Positions 18,804 through 27,876 of a stretch of DNA of 64,000 nucleotides are shown here, piece after piece. The notes below the pieces were generated by a model. The model was not told the origin of the DNA. It was given only the letters and a program-made list of their open reading frames with translations, and did no database searches. The DNA comes from Winslowiella toletana (GTDB lineage: Bacteria; Pseudomonadota; Gammaproteobacteria; Enterobacterales; Enterobacteriaceae). The stretch covers positions 4,836,001-4,900,000 of the forward strand of contig NZ_JAGGMQ010000001.1 of NCBI RefSeq assembly GCF_017875465.1, in the 5' to 3' direction. Made by a program: the position numbers and the translations under genes. The first letter of the stretch is position 1; each line of letters begins with the position of its first letter.

Positions 18804-19275
18804 TAAATCGCTCTGCTTTAATTATGCATTTATATGCGAAGAAATAACTGGCCACTGCTTTGGGGCCGTTCCTCTTCAGTAAGAAAATTTATTAACCGCC
18901 TGGAAATCTGCTGGCGGGCAGAAGTAATAAACGACTTAACATGCAGGGTGAAAATGAAATTTACTTATATTTAAATGGTTTAGGTGTTTATCATGTCTTT
19001 ATCAGAGTATTATCATGAGTGATTTGCAACCGACTTATTGCTAAACGGCGACAGATAACATCGATGTCAGAAAAACTTAGCAATAACCCTTTCCTTTTTT
19101 CATATCAGATGAGAGAAAATTCCTAACGACATCAGGGTGAAAATTAACGTGAGCCATTGTTGTGAGTTTTTCAGGCTAATTAATGGTAAATGCCGTCAGG
19201 CATATTAAGCGATAAAAAGAAGGGGGAGGCCTGTCATTCTCTGAGCGGGTTAAACATCTTAAACCTTATTTCAGC
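18804..19275. other. AT-rich leader upstream of adhesin 1
   Basis: About 470 bases with markedly lower GC than the flanks, and no gene recognised. It presumably holds the adhesin 1 promoter (minus strand). Such AT-rich upstream regions are typical H-NS targets, and the H-NS partner Cnu is encoded in this window, but no specific site can be claimed. Confidence 0.4.
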
Positions 19276-19467
19276 ATGAAATGGCTGGCTGAGTGATGGG
19301 TGTGCGGACAATTCCGGCATTTATATTCTCCGCATCGGATGTTCTTACTGCGCGGTGGTTATTATCGGATGGCGGAAAGTTAGCTGCCGATCGAACACTC
19401 TTTCTGTGCCATGCAGTTATCGATGGTGTGGGAAATCTCTGACGGTGGGAAGCTGAGTTTGCTGGCG
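19276..19467 (+). pseudogene. yjfF: Decayed internal fragment of a second yjfF
   Basis: Bases 19339-19467 align codon by codon, without gaps, to 15479-15607 of intact yjfF (residues about 124-166). By hand count about 91 of 129 bases match, many differences falling at third positions. The frame reads M-F-L-L-R-G...A-E-S-stop-L-P-I-E-H...G-G-K-L-S-L-L-A against M-F-F-L-R-G...A-E-S-S-I-P-I-D-H...G-G-R-L-S-L-L-A, with an in-frame TAG at 19381. Upstream, 19276-19338 still resembles yjfF (ATGGCTGGCTGA, CCGGCATTTAT) but contains small insertions and deletions that shift the frame. The 3' half of yjfF is missing; the terminator homologous to the one after yjfF follows at 19512. This is not a functional gene. 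Confidence 0.8.
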
Positions 19468-19511
19468 GGAAGGGGGCTGGAGGAGTTTGCTTCAGTGCTG
19501 ATACTGGCAAG

Positions 19512-19536
19512 AAAAAAGGCTCCTTGCGGAGCCTTT
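19512..19536 (-). terminator. Terminator after adhesin 2
   Basis: Stem AAAGGCTCC/GGAGCCTTT with loop TTGC, preceded on the plus strand by more A (a T-run on the minus strand), 9 bases beyond the stop of the 1108-residue adhesin. It shares the stem GGCTCC...GGAGCC with the terminator after yjfF at 16106. Confidence 0.85.
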
Positions 19537-19545
19537 AGCATTTAA

Positions 19546-22500
19546 CTAAATATTTTTAACACAGACATATTTCCATGAGCCCTGGTCAAGTTGACGATCG
19601 ACCGTGGTGCCAATAAGGCCCGGGCCGTCCTGCGAACTGAGGTAAGCTCCGGTGGTTCCCCAGCTGCCCACCAGCGGATAATAGCCGGGTTTAAACTCTC
19701 CCTGCACCTGCATATTGCTAAAGTCTATCTGACCGGCAGCGGTACCGAAATCGCTTAAATCACTGCGCTCAAGCATCCTGTCAGCACTGCCGCGACTCCT
19801 GCAGGCCAGGATGGCGTGATCTTCCAGATCGGTGCCATAGCGGGTGCTGAGTGTCCAGTAATATTTACCCGAAGCTTGCATAACCGCAGTGATCTCCACC
19901 AGCTGATTGCCGACAGGCTGATAATCTGACCCATCGATGCTGGTGGTTACTGTCGCCATCGCATTCTGTGACGCAACCAGAACCGGAGCTGTCAGGTAAA
20001 CCGTTGCCTGACCACTGCTATCGGTTTGTGAGGTTGCGTCGATGCTACCCAGGTTACTGCGCCATATGACCGTAGCATTTGGTATCAGGTGACCATAGTT
20101 ATCCTCAACTCTTGCGGTTAATTCAGCCCGTTCCATACCTGTACCGGTAATTTGCGACTTGCTGGATTGCAAGCTGACTACGCGCGCCGTTTTGATGTCG
20201 ACTGTAAAAATGACCGGTTGTGCATTGGCGCTTTTACCGTTAACTGTCGCCGTCACCTGTGCATTGCCCAGTGCTGTGCTGCTCAGGGTAATGGTTGCCA
20301 CACCATTATTATCAGTGTTGCTGCTATTGCTGCTATTGCTGCTAAGGTCGCCATGGCTGGTTTGCCAGCTGACGCTGATATCCGGCACCAGGTTGCCAGC
20401 GGCGTCCTTAACGGTTGCGGAGAAGGTCGCCTTATCACTGCCGTTGGCCACAACCTGGGTCTTGTCTACGGTAACCGCACCGTCGATCTGTCCACTGTCG
20501 CTATCGGCGGTAAAGTTAACCAGCGGGGCATTGACCGCCGCCCGGGCGCCAACTCTGGCCGTCACCTGCGCTTCACCTGCTGAGGTGGAGCTGAGCATAA
20601 TCGTCGCTTTGCCGTTCGCATCGGTAGTGCTGGTTCCCCCAGTCAGCGCGCCGCGGTTGGTGGTCCACTCAATGGCAATATTCGGCACCAGGTTGCCGCT
20701 GCCATCCTTAACGATAGCGCTGTAGGTCACCTGCTCGCGGCCATTGGCGACAGCGGTGGGTTTATCGCGGGTCAGATCGCGACTGTCGATACCCGCCTGG
20801 GCGCTATCGGCGATAAAGGTTACCGCTTTAGTGATGCCTGCACCGTTTACCGTTGCAGTAACTTGTGCATCCTCTGCCACCGTGTGACTCAGCGTGATGG
20901 TAGCTTTACCCGCTGCGCTGCTAATGCTGCTGGCGCCGCTAAGCACCCCGGCACTGGTGCTCCAGTTGACGGTGATCCCTGCCAGCGGCTTACCACTGTC
21001 GCCGGTTACCAGCGCAGTAAAGGTGGCTTTATCAGCGCCATTGGCCGGTAGCTGATCTCTGTCAACCGTCAGGTTTCCGTCTTTAAGCGATGCATTTTCG
21101 CTGGTCAGCTCAAGGGTCATCGTTTTTAACATTATGCCGTTAATGGATGGCGTTACCACGACGCTGCCATTGCGGGTACCTGAGGTGAGCACTGCTTCGT
21201 AGACACCTGCGGAGGTTTCCTTCACCTCAGTGATGGTTGCATTCTGCTGCTTCAGCGTACGCTGCTCCTGCGCAAGGGTCTGTTTTAATGCTATTTTCAG
21301 CGCAGACGCCATATCTGTCACTGCTTTAGCATCTTTATCCAGCAGTGTGACGGTCACAACCGAAGTGCTGGCGCCATCAGCCGGGATAGCTGGCGGCATG
21401 GCGGCAATGCTGCTGCTGTCGGCGCTGATGTCGGCGATTTCCACCATAATCGGCATGGCGGCGCTGTGGCTGTTGCCTTCCACATCATAAACGGTGCCGG
21501 TCAGGGTATAGCTGTTACTCCCGGTAACCTGCCAGGCGGGCAGGGTAATATTAAGACGCCCGTCACCGGCTGGAGTAATAATGCCGCCCGCCGTTGTCAG
21601 CGCCGGTGAGTGCCAGTCAATGCGCTGTATCGGATGGGTATTTTTCACCACAAAGCTGACCGGCAGCACACTGCGGCTTTTACCACTGGCTTTGTCCGGC
21701 AGGCCCAGCGTCAGCAGTTCGCGTTTACGGTAATCCAGCACAATTGTGTTATTACGTTCAACCAGATCGTAGCGGCTGCCGCTTAGCAGGCGTGTGGCGC
21801 CAACGGCGGAGGCATCAAGCTGCTTATGCCAGGCTTCGCCCAGACGGTAGTTTAGCGCCAGGCTAAGCTGAGAATCCTGCTGACCGTTTTTACCGGCCCG
21901 GTGTTCAGCGCCGACGGTAAGCAGCGGGAAGGGCGTATAGCTGACGCCGCCGGTAAACGCCCATGGATTTTTCTGGCGATTATCTTTGCCAGACAGCGCA
22001 ACCTCATTCCCCTGGTACTGTTCATACATAACTTTGGCGCCGAGCTGCGGGTATGCGGGCAGCCAGCCTTCCACGCGCAGGTCGTAACCATTTGCCGGAC
22101 GTTCGTCGTAGTCGGCGAAATCACGCGACTGACGCCAGTCGCTCAGTCGCCAGTAGCTGTTGCCGGACAATCTCAGGTAGTCGCGCCAGGCTTCGACGCC
22201 AACGCCAAGACGGCGGTTATTGCCGGTAAAATCGTTGTCGTAGAAAGTGTTAACGCCAAACATCCAGTCGCCAGTAAAGGTACGGACGCCCGCGCCGAGG
22301 TTGCCGGTGGTGCGTTTATCCATCCGGCGAACACCGAGCTGGCTGAACAGCAGGCTGGTGTCATTTTCATACAGCGGCGCCAGCACATCGGCCTGGCTAC
22401 CTTCCAGAGCGAATTTTTCATCGAAATGCAGCTGCACGCGGGCATTGCCGAACTGGTTCAGCCAGCCAGAGGTAGCGTTACCAAGTTCAGCGGCGGCGGC

Positions 22501-22791
22501 GGAGCGCGCCATCCCGGCAGCGGCCTGACCCGGATTATCCTGTGACATCAGGGTCGCTGCAGTGGTCATCCGTTCGCTTTGCAGGCGATATTGCGCCTGT
22601 TCCTGCGGACTAAGATTGCCGCTCTGATACCACTTAATATCCGCTGGAGTGGCGGCAGCCTGCACGGTGGGAAGATAACAAGGGCTGATAGCAACGGAAA
22701 TCTGTAATGCTATCTGGGATATTACCACCAGCCTGCCCCAGCCCCGGTCAGTTTTTTTTGTAATGTCTGAAAGAGTTTGCTTAGTCATCAT
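19546..22791 (-). CDS. Inverse autotransporter adhesin (invasin/intimin family), copy 2
   Basis: Starting at the paired ATGs 22791/22788 this is about 1081 residues; the frame extends to 22872 but the extra N-terminus is not family-like. It has the same layout as copy 1: a signal-like stretch WGRLVVISQIALQISVAISPCY, linker WYQSGNLSPQEQAQY, and a barrel with GVNTFYDNDFTG and DYDERPANGYDLRVEGWLPA. About five Big_1-type Ig blocks follow (each opening like ANGADKATFTALV, ANGREQVTYSAIV or ANGSDKATFSATV), then a C-terminal domain with two Cys ending YVCVKNI. Barrel DNA of the two copies is nearly identical over long stretches, whereas the Ig arm here is longer and the tip differs. Both probably project adhesive tips of different length or specificity. 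Confidence 0.9.
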   Translation of the reverse strand: MMTKQTLSDITKKTDRGWGRLVVISQIALQISVAISPCYLPTVQAAATPADIKWYQSGNLSPQEQAQYRLQSERMTTAATLMSQDNPGQAAAGMARSAAAAELGNATSGWLNQFGNARVQLHFDEKFALEGSQADVLAPLYENDTSLLFSQLGVRRMDKRTTGNLGAGVRTFTGDWMFGVNTFYDNDFTGNNRRLGVGVEAWRDYLRLSGNSYWRLSDWRQSRDFADYDERPANGYDLRVEGWLPAYPQLGAKVMYEQYQGNEVALSGKDNRQKNPWAFTGGVSYTPFPLLTVGAEHRAGKNGQQDSQLSLALNYRLGEAWHKQLDASAVGATRLLSGSRYDLVERNNTIVLDYRKRELLTLGLPDKASGKSRSVLPVSFVVKNTHPIQRIDWHSPALTTAGGIITPAGDGRLNITLPAWQVTGSNSYTLTGTVYDVEGNSHSAAMPIMVEIADISADSSSIAAMPPAIPADGASTSVVTVTLLDKDAKAVTDMASALKIALKQTLAQEQRTLKQQNATITEVKETSAGVYEAVLTSGTRNGSVVVTPSINGIMLKTMTLELTSENASLKDGNLTVDRDQLPANGADKATFTALVTGDSGKPLAGITVNWSTSAGVLSGASSISSAAGKATITLSHTVAEDAQVTATVNGAGITKAVTFIADSAQAGIDSRDLTRDKPTAVANGREQVTYSAIVKDGSGNLVPNIAIEWTTNRGALTGGTSTTDANGKATIMLSSTSAGEAQVTARVGARAAVNAPLVNFTADSDSGQIDGAVTVDKTQVVANGSDKATFSATVKDAAGNLVPDISVSWQTSHGDLSSNSSNSSNTDNNGVATITLSSTALGNAQVTATVNGKSANAQPVIFTVDIKTARVVSLQSSKSQITGTGMERAELTARVEDNYGHLIPNATVIWRSNLGSIDATSQTDSSGQATVYLTAPVLVASQNAMATVTTSIDGSDYQPVGNQLVEITAVMQASGKYYWTLSTRYGTDLEDHAILACRSRGSADRMLERSDLSDFGTAAGQIDFSNMQVQGEFKPGYYPLVGSWGTTGAYLSSQDGPGLIGTTVDRQLDQGSWKYVCVKNI
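20318..20344. repeat. Three 9-bp repeats in an Ig domain of adhesin 2
   Basis: TTGCTGCTA occurs three times head to tail on the plus strand. On the coding strand it gives a Ser-Ser-Asn tripeptide repeat in a surface loop of an Ig-like domain. In-frame slippage would vary the loop length without frameshift. Confidence 0.8.
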
Positions 22792-23187
22792 ATTCTGCTC
22801 AAGTCTTAAATAATAAAATCGATTATTTTGTCCGCAAGGGTTTGCAAAAAGCTCGCGTAAATAAACGATCAATGCCTGAGCAGATAAATACGTTTTACAT
22901 ATGTTTTAACAGTCACCTGTGTGCTGAGGTTTTTTTCAGGTTTTAATCAGATGATTCATAGAGAAATCGGTTTAAATCTATTGATGATTGATGCAGGGCT
23001 GGAGGGGAGCGGAGAAGTTTCGTGATACCACCCTTATTTACTGCAGCGTGGAGGAGACGATTCTTATCGACTGGATGTCAATTATATGACCGCTATTTTA
23101 GCATGTAAATAGTAAGGCAGTTTATTTATGGTAATAAGGTTATTAATATTGCGCGGGAAACAGATATTAACCTTGCGGGTGTAAATT
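22792..23187. other. Intergenic region adhesin 2/araA
   Basis: About 400 AT-rich bases between two minus-strand genes. It must carry the adhesin 2 promoter close to 22800-22950. The araBA terminator closes its right end. No gene, further yjfF relic or convincing operator was recognised. Confidence 0.4.
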
Positions 23188-23214
23188 AAAAGGCGGGGTT
23201 TAATCCGCCTTTTT
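23188..23214 (-). terminator. Terminator after araA
   Basis: Stem AAAAGGCGG...CCGCCTTTT with loop GGTTTAAT lies 31 bases past the araA stop and has T-runs on both strands. It ends the araBA transcript and insulates the adhesin 2 promoter region. Confidence 0.85.
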
Positions 23215-23244
23215 AATAATGCTGTTAAGTATAGAGTTTATTAG

Positions 23245-24750
23245 TTAACGCATATTCAGACGATAATAAGCCTCGTTCCAGCGCAGCGCATCCTTAAATG
23301 CTGGCAGGGTGGTGTCGTTATCAATCACCAGCACTTCAATACCATGCATTTCAGCGTACAGGCGCATATCCTCCACATCCAGCGCCTGGCTGAATACCGT
23401 ATGATGCGCGCCGCCGCCGAGAATCCACGCCTCCGCTGCGGTTGCCAGCGTCGGCTGAGCGCGCCAGATGGCACGTGCCACCGGCAGTTTCGGCAGTGGT
23501 TTCGGCTGTTCAATCGCATCGACCACATTAACCAGCAGGCGGAAGCGGTCGCCCATATCCACTACGCTGGCATTAACCGCCTGTCCGGCAGGCGCCGAGA
23601 AGATCAGACGCGCCGGATCGGCTTTGCCGCCAATCCCCAGATACTGCACATCAATTAACGGTTTCTCCTCACGGGCAATCGACGGGCACACTTCCAGCAT
23701 ATGGGATCCCAGCACCAGGTCGTTACCTGGTGCAAAGTGATAGGTATAGTCCTCCATAAAGGAGGTGCCACCTGGCAGGCCCTGCGCCATCACTTTGAAA
23801 ATATGCAGCAGCGCGGCGGTTTTCCAGTCGCCTTCACCAGCAAAGCCATAGCCCTGCGCCATCAGACGCTGCACCGCAAGGCCCGGTAACTGCGTCATAC
23901 CATGCAGGGTCTGGAAGTTAGTGGTAAAAGCATGACAATCTTCCGCCTCGAGGAAGCGCTTGATGCCAAGTTCAATACGCGCCGCATCCAGCACGTTCTG
24001 GCGCTTCTCGCCATTCACCGCCGCTACGGCGGTAAATTGATACTGGCTTTCATACTCGTCGATTAGCGCACTGACGTCGCCATCGGAAACCTGGTTAATC
24101 ACTTCCACCAGATCGCCGACGCCCCAGCCATTGACGGCATAACCAAACTGGATCTGGGCGCCCACTTTATCACCCTCGGTGACCGCCACTTCCCGCATAT
24201 TGTCGCCAAAGCGCGCCACTTTCAGCTGCTGACTGGCCCGTTTCGCCGCCGCGCCGCGCATCCATCTGGCGATGCGCTGGTGGCTGAGCGGATCCTGCCA
24301 GTGGCCGGTGATCACGCTGTGCTGCAGATGCATGCGCGCACCGATAAAGCCGAACTCACGACCGCCGTGCGCGGTCTGGTTGAGGTTCATAAAGTCCATA
24401 TCCATGCTGTCCCACGGGATCGCCGCGTTAAACTGGGTATGGAACTGCATCAGTGGCTTGTTGAGGATCGACAGGCCACCAATCCACATTTTTGCCGGCG
24501 AAAAGGTGTGCAGCCAGGTGATAATCCCGAGGCAGCTGTTATCAAAATTGGCGTCACGACAGAGTGCCAGCGCTTCATCCGGACTTTTCACCAGCGGTTT
24601 CAGCTGCAGTTTAAACGGCAGACTGGCCTCGCGATTTATGCCGTCAACCACCTGCTGCGCGTGCTGCTCTACCTGGCGCAACGTTTCGGCGCCATAGAGA
24701 TGCTGCGTGCCAATCACAAACCACACGCTAAGCGCGTTAACCTGTTCCAT
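23245..24750 (-). CDS. araA: L-arabinose isomerase
   Basis: This 501-residue cytosolic Mn-dependent enzyme converts L-arabinose to L-ribulose, the first catabolic step. Recognisable blocks are [18 protein letters not shown] at the N-terminus, [30 protein letters not shown] and [13 protein letters not shown], which hold conserved catalytic Glu and His residues. Length is that of E. coli AraA (500 aa). It lies 11 bases behind araB with ribosome site AAGGAGTGG. No araD follows, unlike E. coli araBAD. Confidence 0.97.
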   Translation of the reverse strand: MEQVNALSVWFVIGTQHLYGAETLRQVEQHAQQVVDGINREASLPFKLQLKPLVKSPDEALALCRDANFDNSCLGIITWLHTFSPAKMWIGGLSILNKPLMQFHTQFNAAIPWDSMDMDFMNLNQTAHGGREFGFIGARMHLQHSVITGHWQDPLSHQRIARWMRGAAAKRASQQLKVARFGDNMREVAVTEGDKVGAQIQFGYAVNGWGVGDLVEVINQVSDGDVSALIDEYESQYQFTAVAAVNGEKRQNVLDAARIELGIKRFLEAEDCHAFTTNFQTLHGMTQLPGLAVQRLMAQGYGFAGEGDWKTAALLHIFKVMAQGLPGGTSFMEDYTYHFAPGNDLVLGSHMLEVCPSIAREEKPLIDVQYLGIGGKADPARLIFSAPAGQAVNASVVDMGDRFRLLVNVVDAIEQPKPLPKLPVARAIWRAQPTLATAAEAWILGGGAHHTVFSQALDVEDMRLYAEMHGIEVLVIDNDTTLPAFKDALRWNEAYYRLNMR

Positions 24751-24761
24751 AAAACCACTCC

Positions 24762-26447
24762 TTACATATCGGATGAAGTGCGCGAGGCAAACTGCGGTTC
24801 AGCAGCCTCACACCAGTGTTGGTAGCGTTGATACAGTTGCTCGAAGCGCGCGACGCGCCCGGCGTCCGGTTGCAGGGTGGTGGCGATCGGGCTGGCCATC
24901 TGCTGCTGCGCGCTGGGGATATCGGCCCAGACACCGGCGGCAACCGCGGCGAAAATGGCGGCGCCGAGCGCGCAGCACTCATCGGAAGCGACAATATCAA
25001 GTGGACGGTTCATCACATCACTGCATACCTGCATAATCGCCGGTGATTTGCGCGCGATACCGCCGAGGGCCAGGATGTTTTCTACCGGAATTTGTTGCTG
25101 TTCAAAGCACTCCATAATCGCGCGTGCGCCAAACGCGGTGGCGGCGATAAATCCGCCAAACAGGGTTGGCGCATCGGTGCCTAAATTAAGGTCGGTGATC
25201 ACCCCTTTCAGACGCTGATTGGCGAACGGGGTGCGGCGGCCGTTAAACCAGTCCAGCACCACCGGCAAATGATCCATATTGGGTTTCGCCACCCAGGCTT
25301 CGGTTAACTGACGTAACAGATCCTGCTGGATGGCTTCCAGCTGGTGCGCCAGCTGTGGCTGATCTTTTGCTGCCTGTTGCAGTGGCCAGCTCAGTAAACG
25401 GCTAAACCAGGCGTACATATCACCAAACGCCGACTGGCCTGCTTCGAGACCGATGGTGCCCGGCGTCACGCTGCCATCCACCTGACCACAAATGCCTTTA
25501 ATCGCCCGGTCGCCAACCTGTTGCGCATCGGCGATCAGAATGTCGCAGGTAGAGGTGCCAATCACTTTTACCAGCGTGTAGGGTTGCGCTCCGGCGCCTA
25601 CAGCGCCCATATGGCAGTCGAAAGCGCCACCGGACAGCGTCACTGTCTGCGGCAGACCCAGACGCTGCGCCCATTCGGCGGTCAGGGTGCCGACCGGGAC
25701 TTCGGCAGTCCAGGTGTCCGTAAACAGCGGGAAGTCGAGATCGCGCGTCAGCAAGGGATCGAGCGCATTAAGGAACTCCGCATCCGGCAGACCCTGCCAC
25801 TCCGGGTGCCACAATGACTTATGTCCGGCGGCGCAGCGCCCACGGCGGATGGCTGCCGGTGCGGTGGTACCGCTTAACAGCGCTGGCACCCAGTCGCACA
25901 GTTCAATCCAGGATACCGCGGCTTCGCGTACTGCGGCATCTGCACGCGAGACATGTAAAATTTTCGCCCAGAACCACTCGGAGGAGTAAACGCCGCCGAT
26001 ATAGCGGGAATAATCATTAAATTTGCCGCTATGACACAGCTTATTAATCGCCTCGGCTTCTTCAATCGCCGTATGATCTTTCCACAATACAAACATCGCA
26101 TTGGGATTGTCGGCAAACTCCGGACGCAGCGCCAGCACCCGGCCTTCACGGTCGATCGGGGCAGGGGTGGATCCGGTTGAATCGACGCCGATGCCGACCA
26201 CGCTGGCGCGCTGTTCCGCACTTAACAGCGCCACCACGCCGACAATCGCCTGTTCCAGCGCATCAATATAATCCTGCGGATGATGACGAAAGCGGTTGGC
26301 GCTTGGGTCACAATATTTCCCCTCTTTCCATCGCGCATAGGCAATTACCTGTTTTTGCAACTCGGCGCCGCTCTGGCAATCTACCGCCAGAGCGCGCACC
26401 GAATCACTGCCGAAATCAAGACCAATCGTAATAGCGCCAGCACGCAT
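24762..26447 (-). CDS. araB: L-ribulokinase
   Basis: This 561-residue FGGY-family sugar kinase phosphorylates L-ribulose to L-ribulose 5-phosphate. It opens [18 protein letters not shown] (ATP-binding beta-hairpin) and has [30 protein letters not shown], the phosphate-loop region VIGTSTCDI and the C-terminal [14 protein letters not shown]. The ATG at 26447, behind AGGAGAGTCCC, matches the family N-terminus; the frame extends 8 codons further without need. E. coli AraB is 566 aa. It is first in the araBA operon and divergent from araF. Confidence 0.96.
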   Translation of the reverse strand: MRAGAITIGLDFGSDSVRALAVDCQSGAELQKQVIAYARWKEGKYCDPSANRFRHHPQDYIDALEQAIVGVVALLSAEQRASVVGIGVDSTGSTPAPIDREGRVLALRPEFADNPNAMFVLWKDHTAIEEAEAINKLCHSGKFNDYSRYIGGVYSSEWFWAKILHVSRADAAVREAAVSWIELCDWVPALLSGTTAPAAIRRGRCAAGHKSLWHPEWQGLPDAEFLNALDPLLTRDLDFPLFTDTWTAEVPVGTLTAEWAQRLGLPQTVTLSGGAFDCHMGAVGAGAQPYTLVKVIGTSTCDILIADAQQVGDRAIKGICGQVDGSVTPGTIGLEAGQSAFGDMYAWFSRLLSWPLQQAAKDQPQLAHQLEAIQQDLLRQLTEAWVAKPNMDHLPVVLDWFNGRRTPFANQRLKGVITDLNLGTDAPTLFGGFIAATAFGARAIMECFEQQQIPVENILALGGIARKSPAIMQVCSDVMNRPLDIVASDECCALGAAIFAAVAAGVWADIPSAQQQMASPIATTLQPDAGRVARFEQLYQRYQHWCEAAEPQFASRTSSDM

Positions 26448-26820
26448 CGGGACTCTCCTGTTAATCCTCAATCACTGCAGATAACCCTAAGAAGATGGCG
26501 GTAAAGCGGTTAGTCGCCTGCGGCTGCAAATATGCACATTTCTGCCATCCTGTTGCGATCTGTGACCGACATCAAAAGTTAACGGACGGTTAAATTTGCT
26601 GAATGTATGGAGGATTCTGCTGTTATTCCACGATGTGATAGCGCTCTACATTTTTTGTGATATTTCTGCGTACAACTAGCCCAGCGGTTGTTCAGCGAGT
26701 GTGCAGTTTGCACGCTAATTAACTGATTTATAGTCGCTGTAAAGTTCAGTCGACTGACTGGTATCGGTTACACCGTTTCGCTTATCTCATGCAAAAAACA
26801 TCATTGAGCCGGAGAGCATC
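26448..26820. promoter_or_regulatory. Divergent araBA/araFGH control region with AraC half-sites
   Basis: For araB (minus strand) two direct-repeat AraC half-sites are seen on the plus strand as TATGGAGGATTCTGCTG (26606-26622, I1-like) and GACGGTTAAATTTGCTG (26585-26601, I2-like). Each matches the E. coli motif TATGGATAAAAATGCTA at 11 of 17 bases. They are spaced exactly 21 bp with the I2-like copy nearer araB, as at E. coli araBAD. TGTGATAGCGCTCTACA (26634-26650), just upstream of I1, is in the position of the CRP site. TGTGACCGACATCAAA (26561-26576) is a second CRP-like match (9 of 10). TATGCACATTTCTGCCA (26531-26547) is a further half-site candidate in the araB leader. Sites for araF were not resolved. 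Confidence 0.65.
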
Positions 26821-27804
26821 ATGCATAAATTCACTAAAACGTTAGCCGTCGTCGGGCTGGCTGCCGTTATGTCACATTCGGCTATCGCCGAAACCCTGAA
26901 ACTGGGTTTTCTGGTCAAACAGCCGGAGGAACCCTGGTTTCAGACCGAGTGGAAATTCGCTGATAAAGCAGGCAAGGATTTGGGCTTTGAAGTGATCAAA
27001 ATTGCCGTCCCGGATGGCGAGAAAACCCTTAATGCTATCGACAGTCTGGCGGCCAGTGGCGCCAAAGGTTTTGTGATTTGTACGCCGGATCCAAAACTGG
27101 GATCGGCGATTGTGGCCAAGGCGCGTAGCTACGATCTAAAAGTGATTGCCGTCGATGACCAGTTTGTCACCGCTAAAGGCAAACCGATGGACACCGTGCC
27201 ACTGGTGATGATGGCCGCCACCAAGATTGGCGAGCGTCAGGGGCAGGAGCTGTACAAAGAGATGCAGAAACGCGGCTGGGATGCGAAGCAGACCGGCGTA
27301 ATGGCGATTACGGCTAATGAGCTGGATACCGCGCGTCGTCGTACTGGCGGTTCAATGGATGCGCTGAAAGCCGCCGGTTTCCCGGAAAAACAGATCTATC
27401 AGGTGCCGACCAAATCCAATGATATCCCAGGCGCGTTTGACGCCGGTAACTCACTGCTGGTGCAGCATCCGGAAATCAAACACTGGTTGATCGTTGGTAT
27501 GAACGATAACACCGTGCTGGGCGGCGTCCGCGCCACTGAAGGCCAGGGCTTTAAAGCGGCGGATGTGATCGGTATTGGTATTAACGGCGTCGATGCGGTG
27601 AGTGAGCTGTCGAAAGGCAACGCCACCGGTTTCTACGGTTCGCTGCTGCCAAGCCCGGACGTGCATGGTTATAAAAGCAGCCAGATGCTGTATGAGTGGG
27701 TAACCAAAGGCGCTGAGCCCGCCAAATTCACCGAAGTTACCGACGTGGTGCTGATCACCCGCGACAACTTTAAAACTGAACTGGCGAAAAAAGGGCTGAT
27801 GTAA
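26821..27804 (+). CDS. araF: L-arabinose ABC transporter, periplasmic binding protein
   Basis: This 327-residue precursor has signal peptide MHKFTKTLAVVGLAAVMSHSAIA and mature start ETLKLGFLVKQPEEPWFQTEW. Blocks FEVIKIAVPDGEKTLNAIDSL, KVIAVDDQFV, ELDTARRRTGGSMDAL and IVGMNDNTVLGGVRATEGQG are those of E. coli AraF (329 aa), the high-affinity arabinose receptor. It is the first gene of araFGH-araC, with ribosome site CCGGAGAG. A GC-rich hairpin follows its stop. Confidence 0.96.
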   Translation: MHKFTKTLAVVGLAAVMSHSAIAETLKLGFLVKQPEEPWFQTEWKFADKAGKDLGFEVIKIAVPDGEKTLNAIDSLAASGAKGFVICTPDPKLGSAIVAKARSYDLKVIAVDDQFVTAKGKPMDTVPLVMMAATKIGERQGQELYKEMQKRGWDAKQTGVMAITANELDTARRRTGGSMDALKAAGFPEKQIYQVPTKSNDIPGAFDAGNSLLVQHPEIKHWLIVGMNDNTVLGGVRATEGQGFKAADVIGIGINGVDAVSELSKGNATGFYGSLLPSPDVHGYKSSQMLYEWVTKGAEPAKFTEVTDVVLITRDNFKTELAKKGLM

Positions 27805-27818
27805 TCAGCGCCGTGTTA

Positions 27819-27841
27819 CGGGGCCTGCCAGTCAGGCCCCG
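27819..27841 (+). other. Intercistronic hairpin between araF and araG
   Basis: CGGGGCCTG-CCAGT-CAGGCCCCG is a perfect 9-bp stem in the 72-base gap, with further outer complementarity GTTACG/CGTAAC. No T-run follows. It likely protects the araF mRNA 3' end, giving more binding protein than ATPase, in the same place as the attenuator after ytfQ. Confidence 0.6.
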
Positions 27842-27876
27842 GTCTGCGTAACAGAGTGATTAACAGGGAGACCACC

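Noticed and set aside
19271-19510. 79-residue minus-strand ORF between the adhesins
   Set aside because: It lies antisense to the yjfF relic. Its openness is explained by the leftover codon structure of the relic; it has no ribosome site and a low-complexity Pro/Ser/Asn-rich sequence.
22873-23187. A second relic of yjfF or a remnant of araD upstream of adhesin 2
   Set aside because: Short similarities (CTGGAGGGG-type words) are not in a consistent frame or order; nothing beyond chance could be shown by eye.
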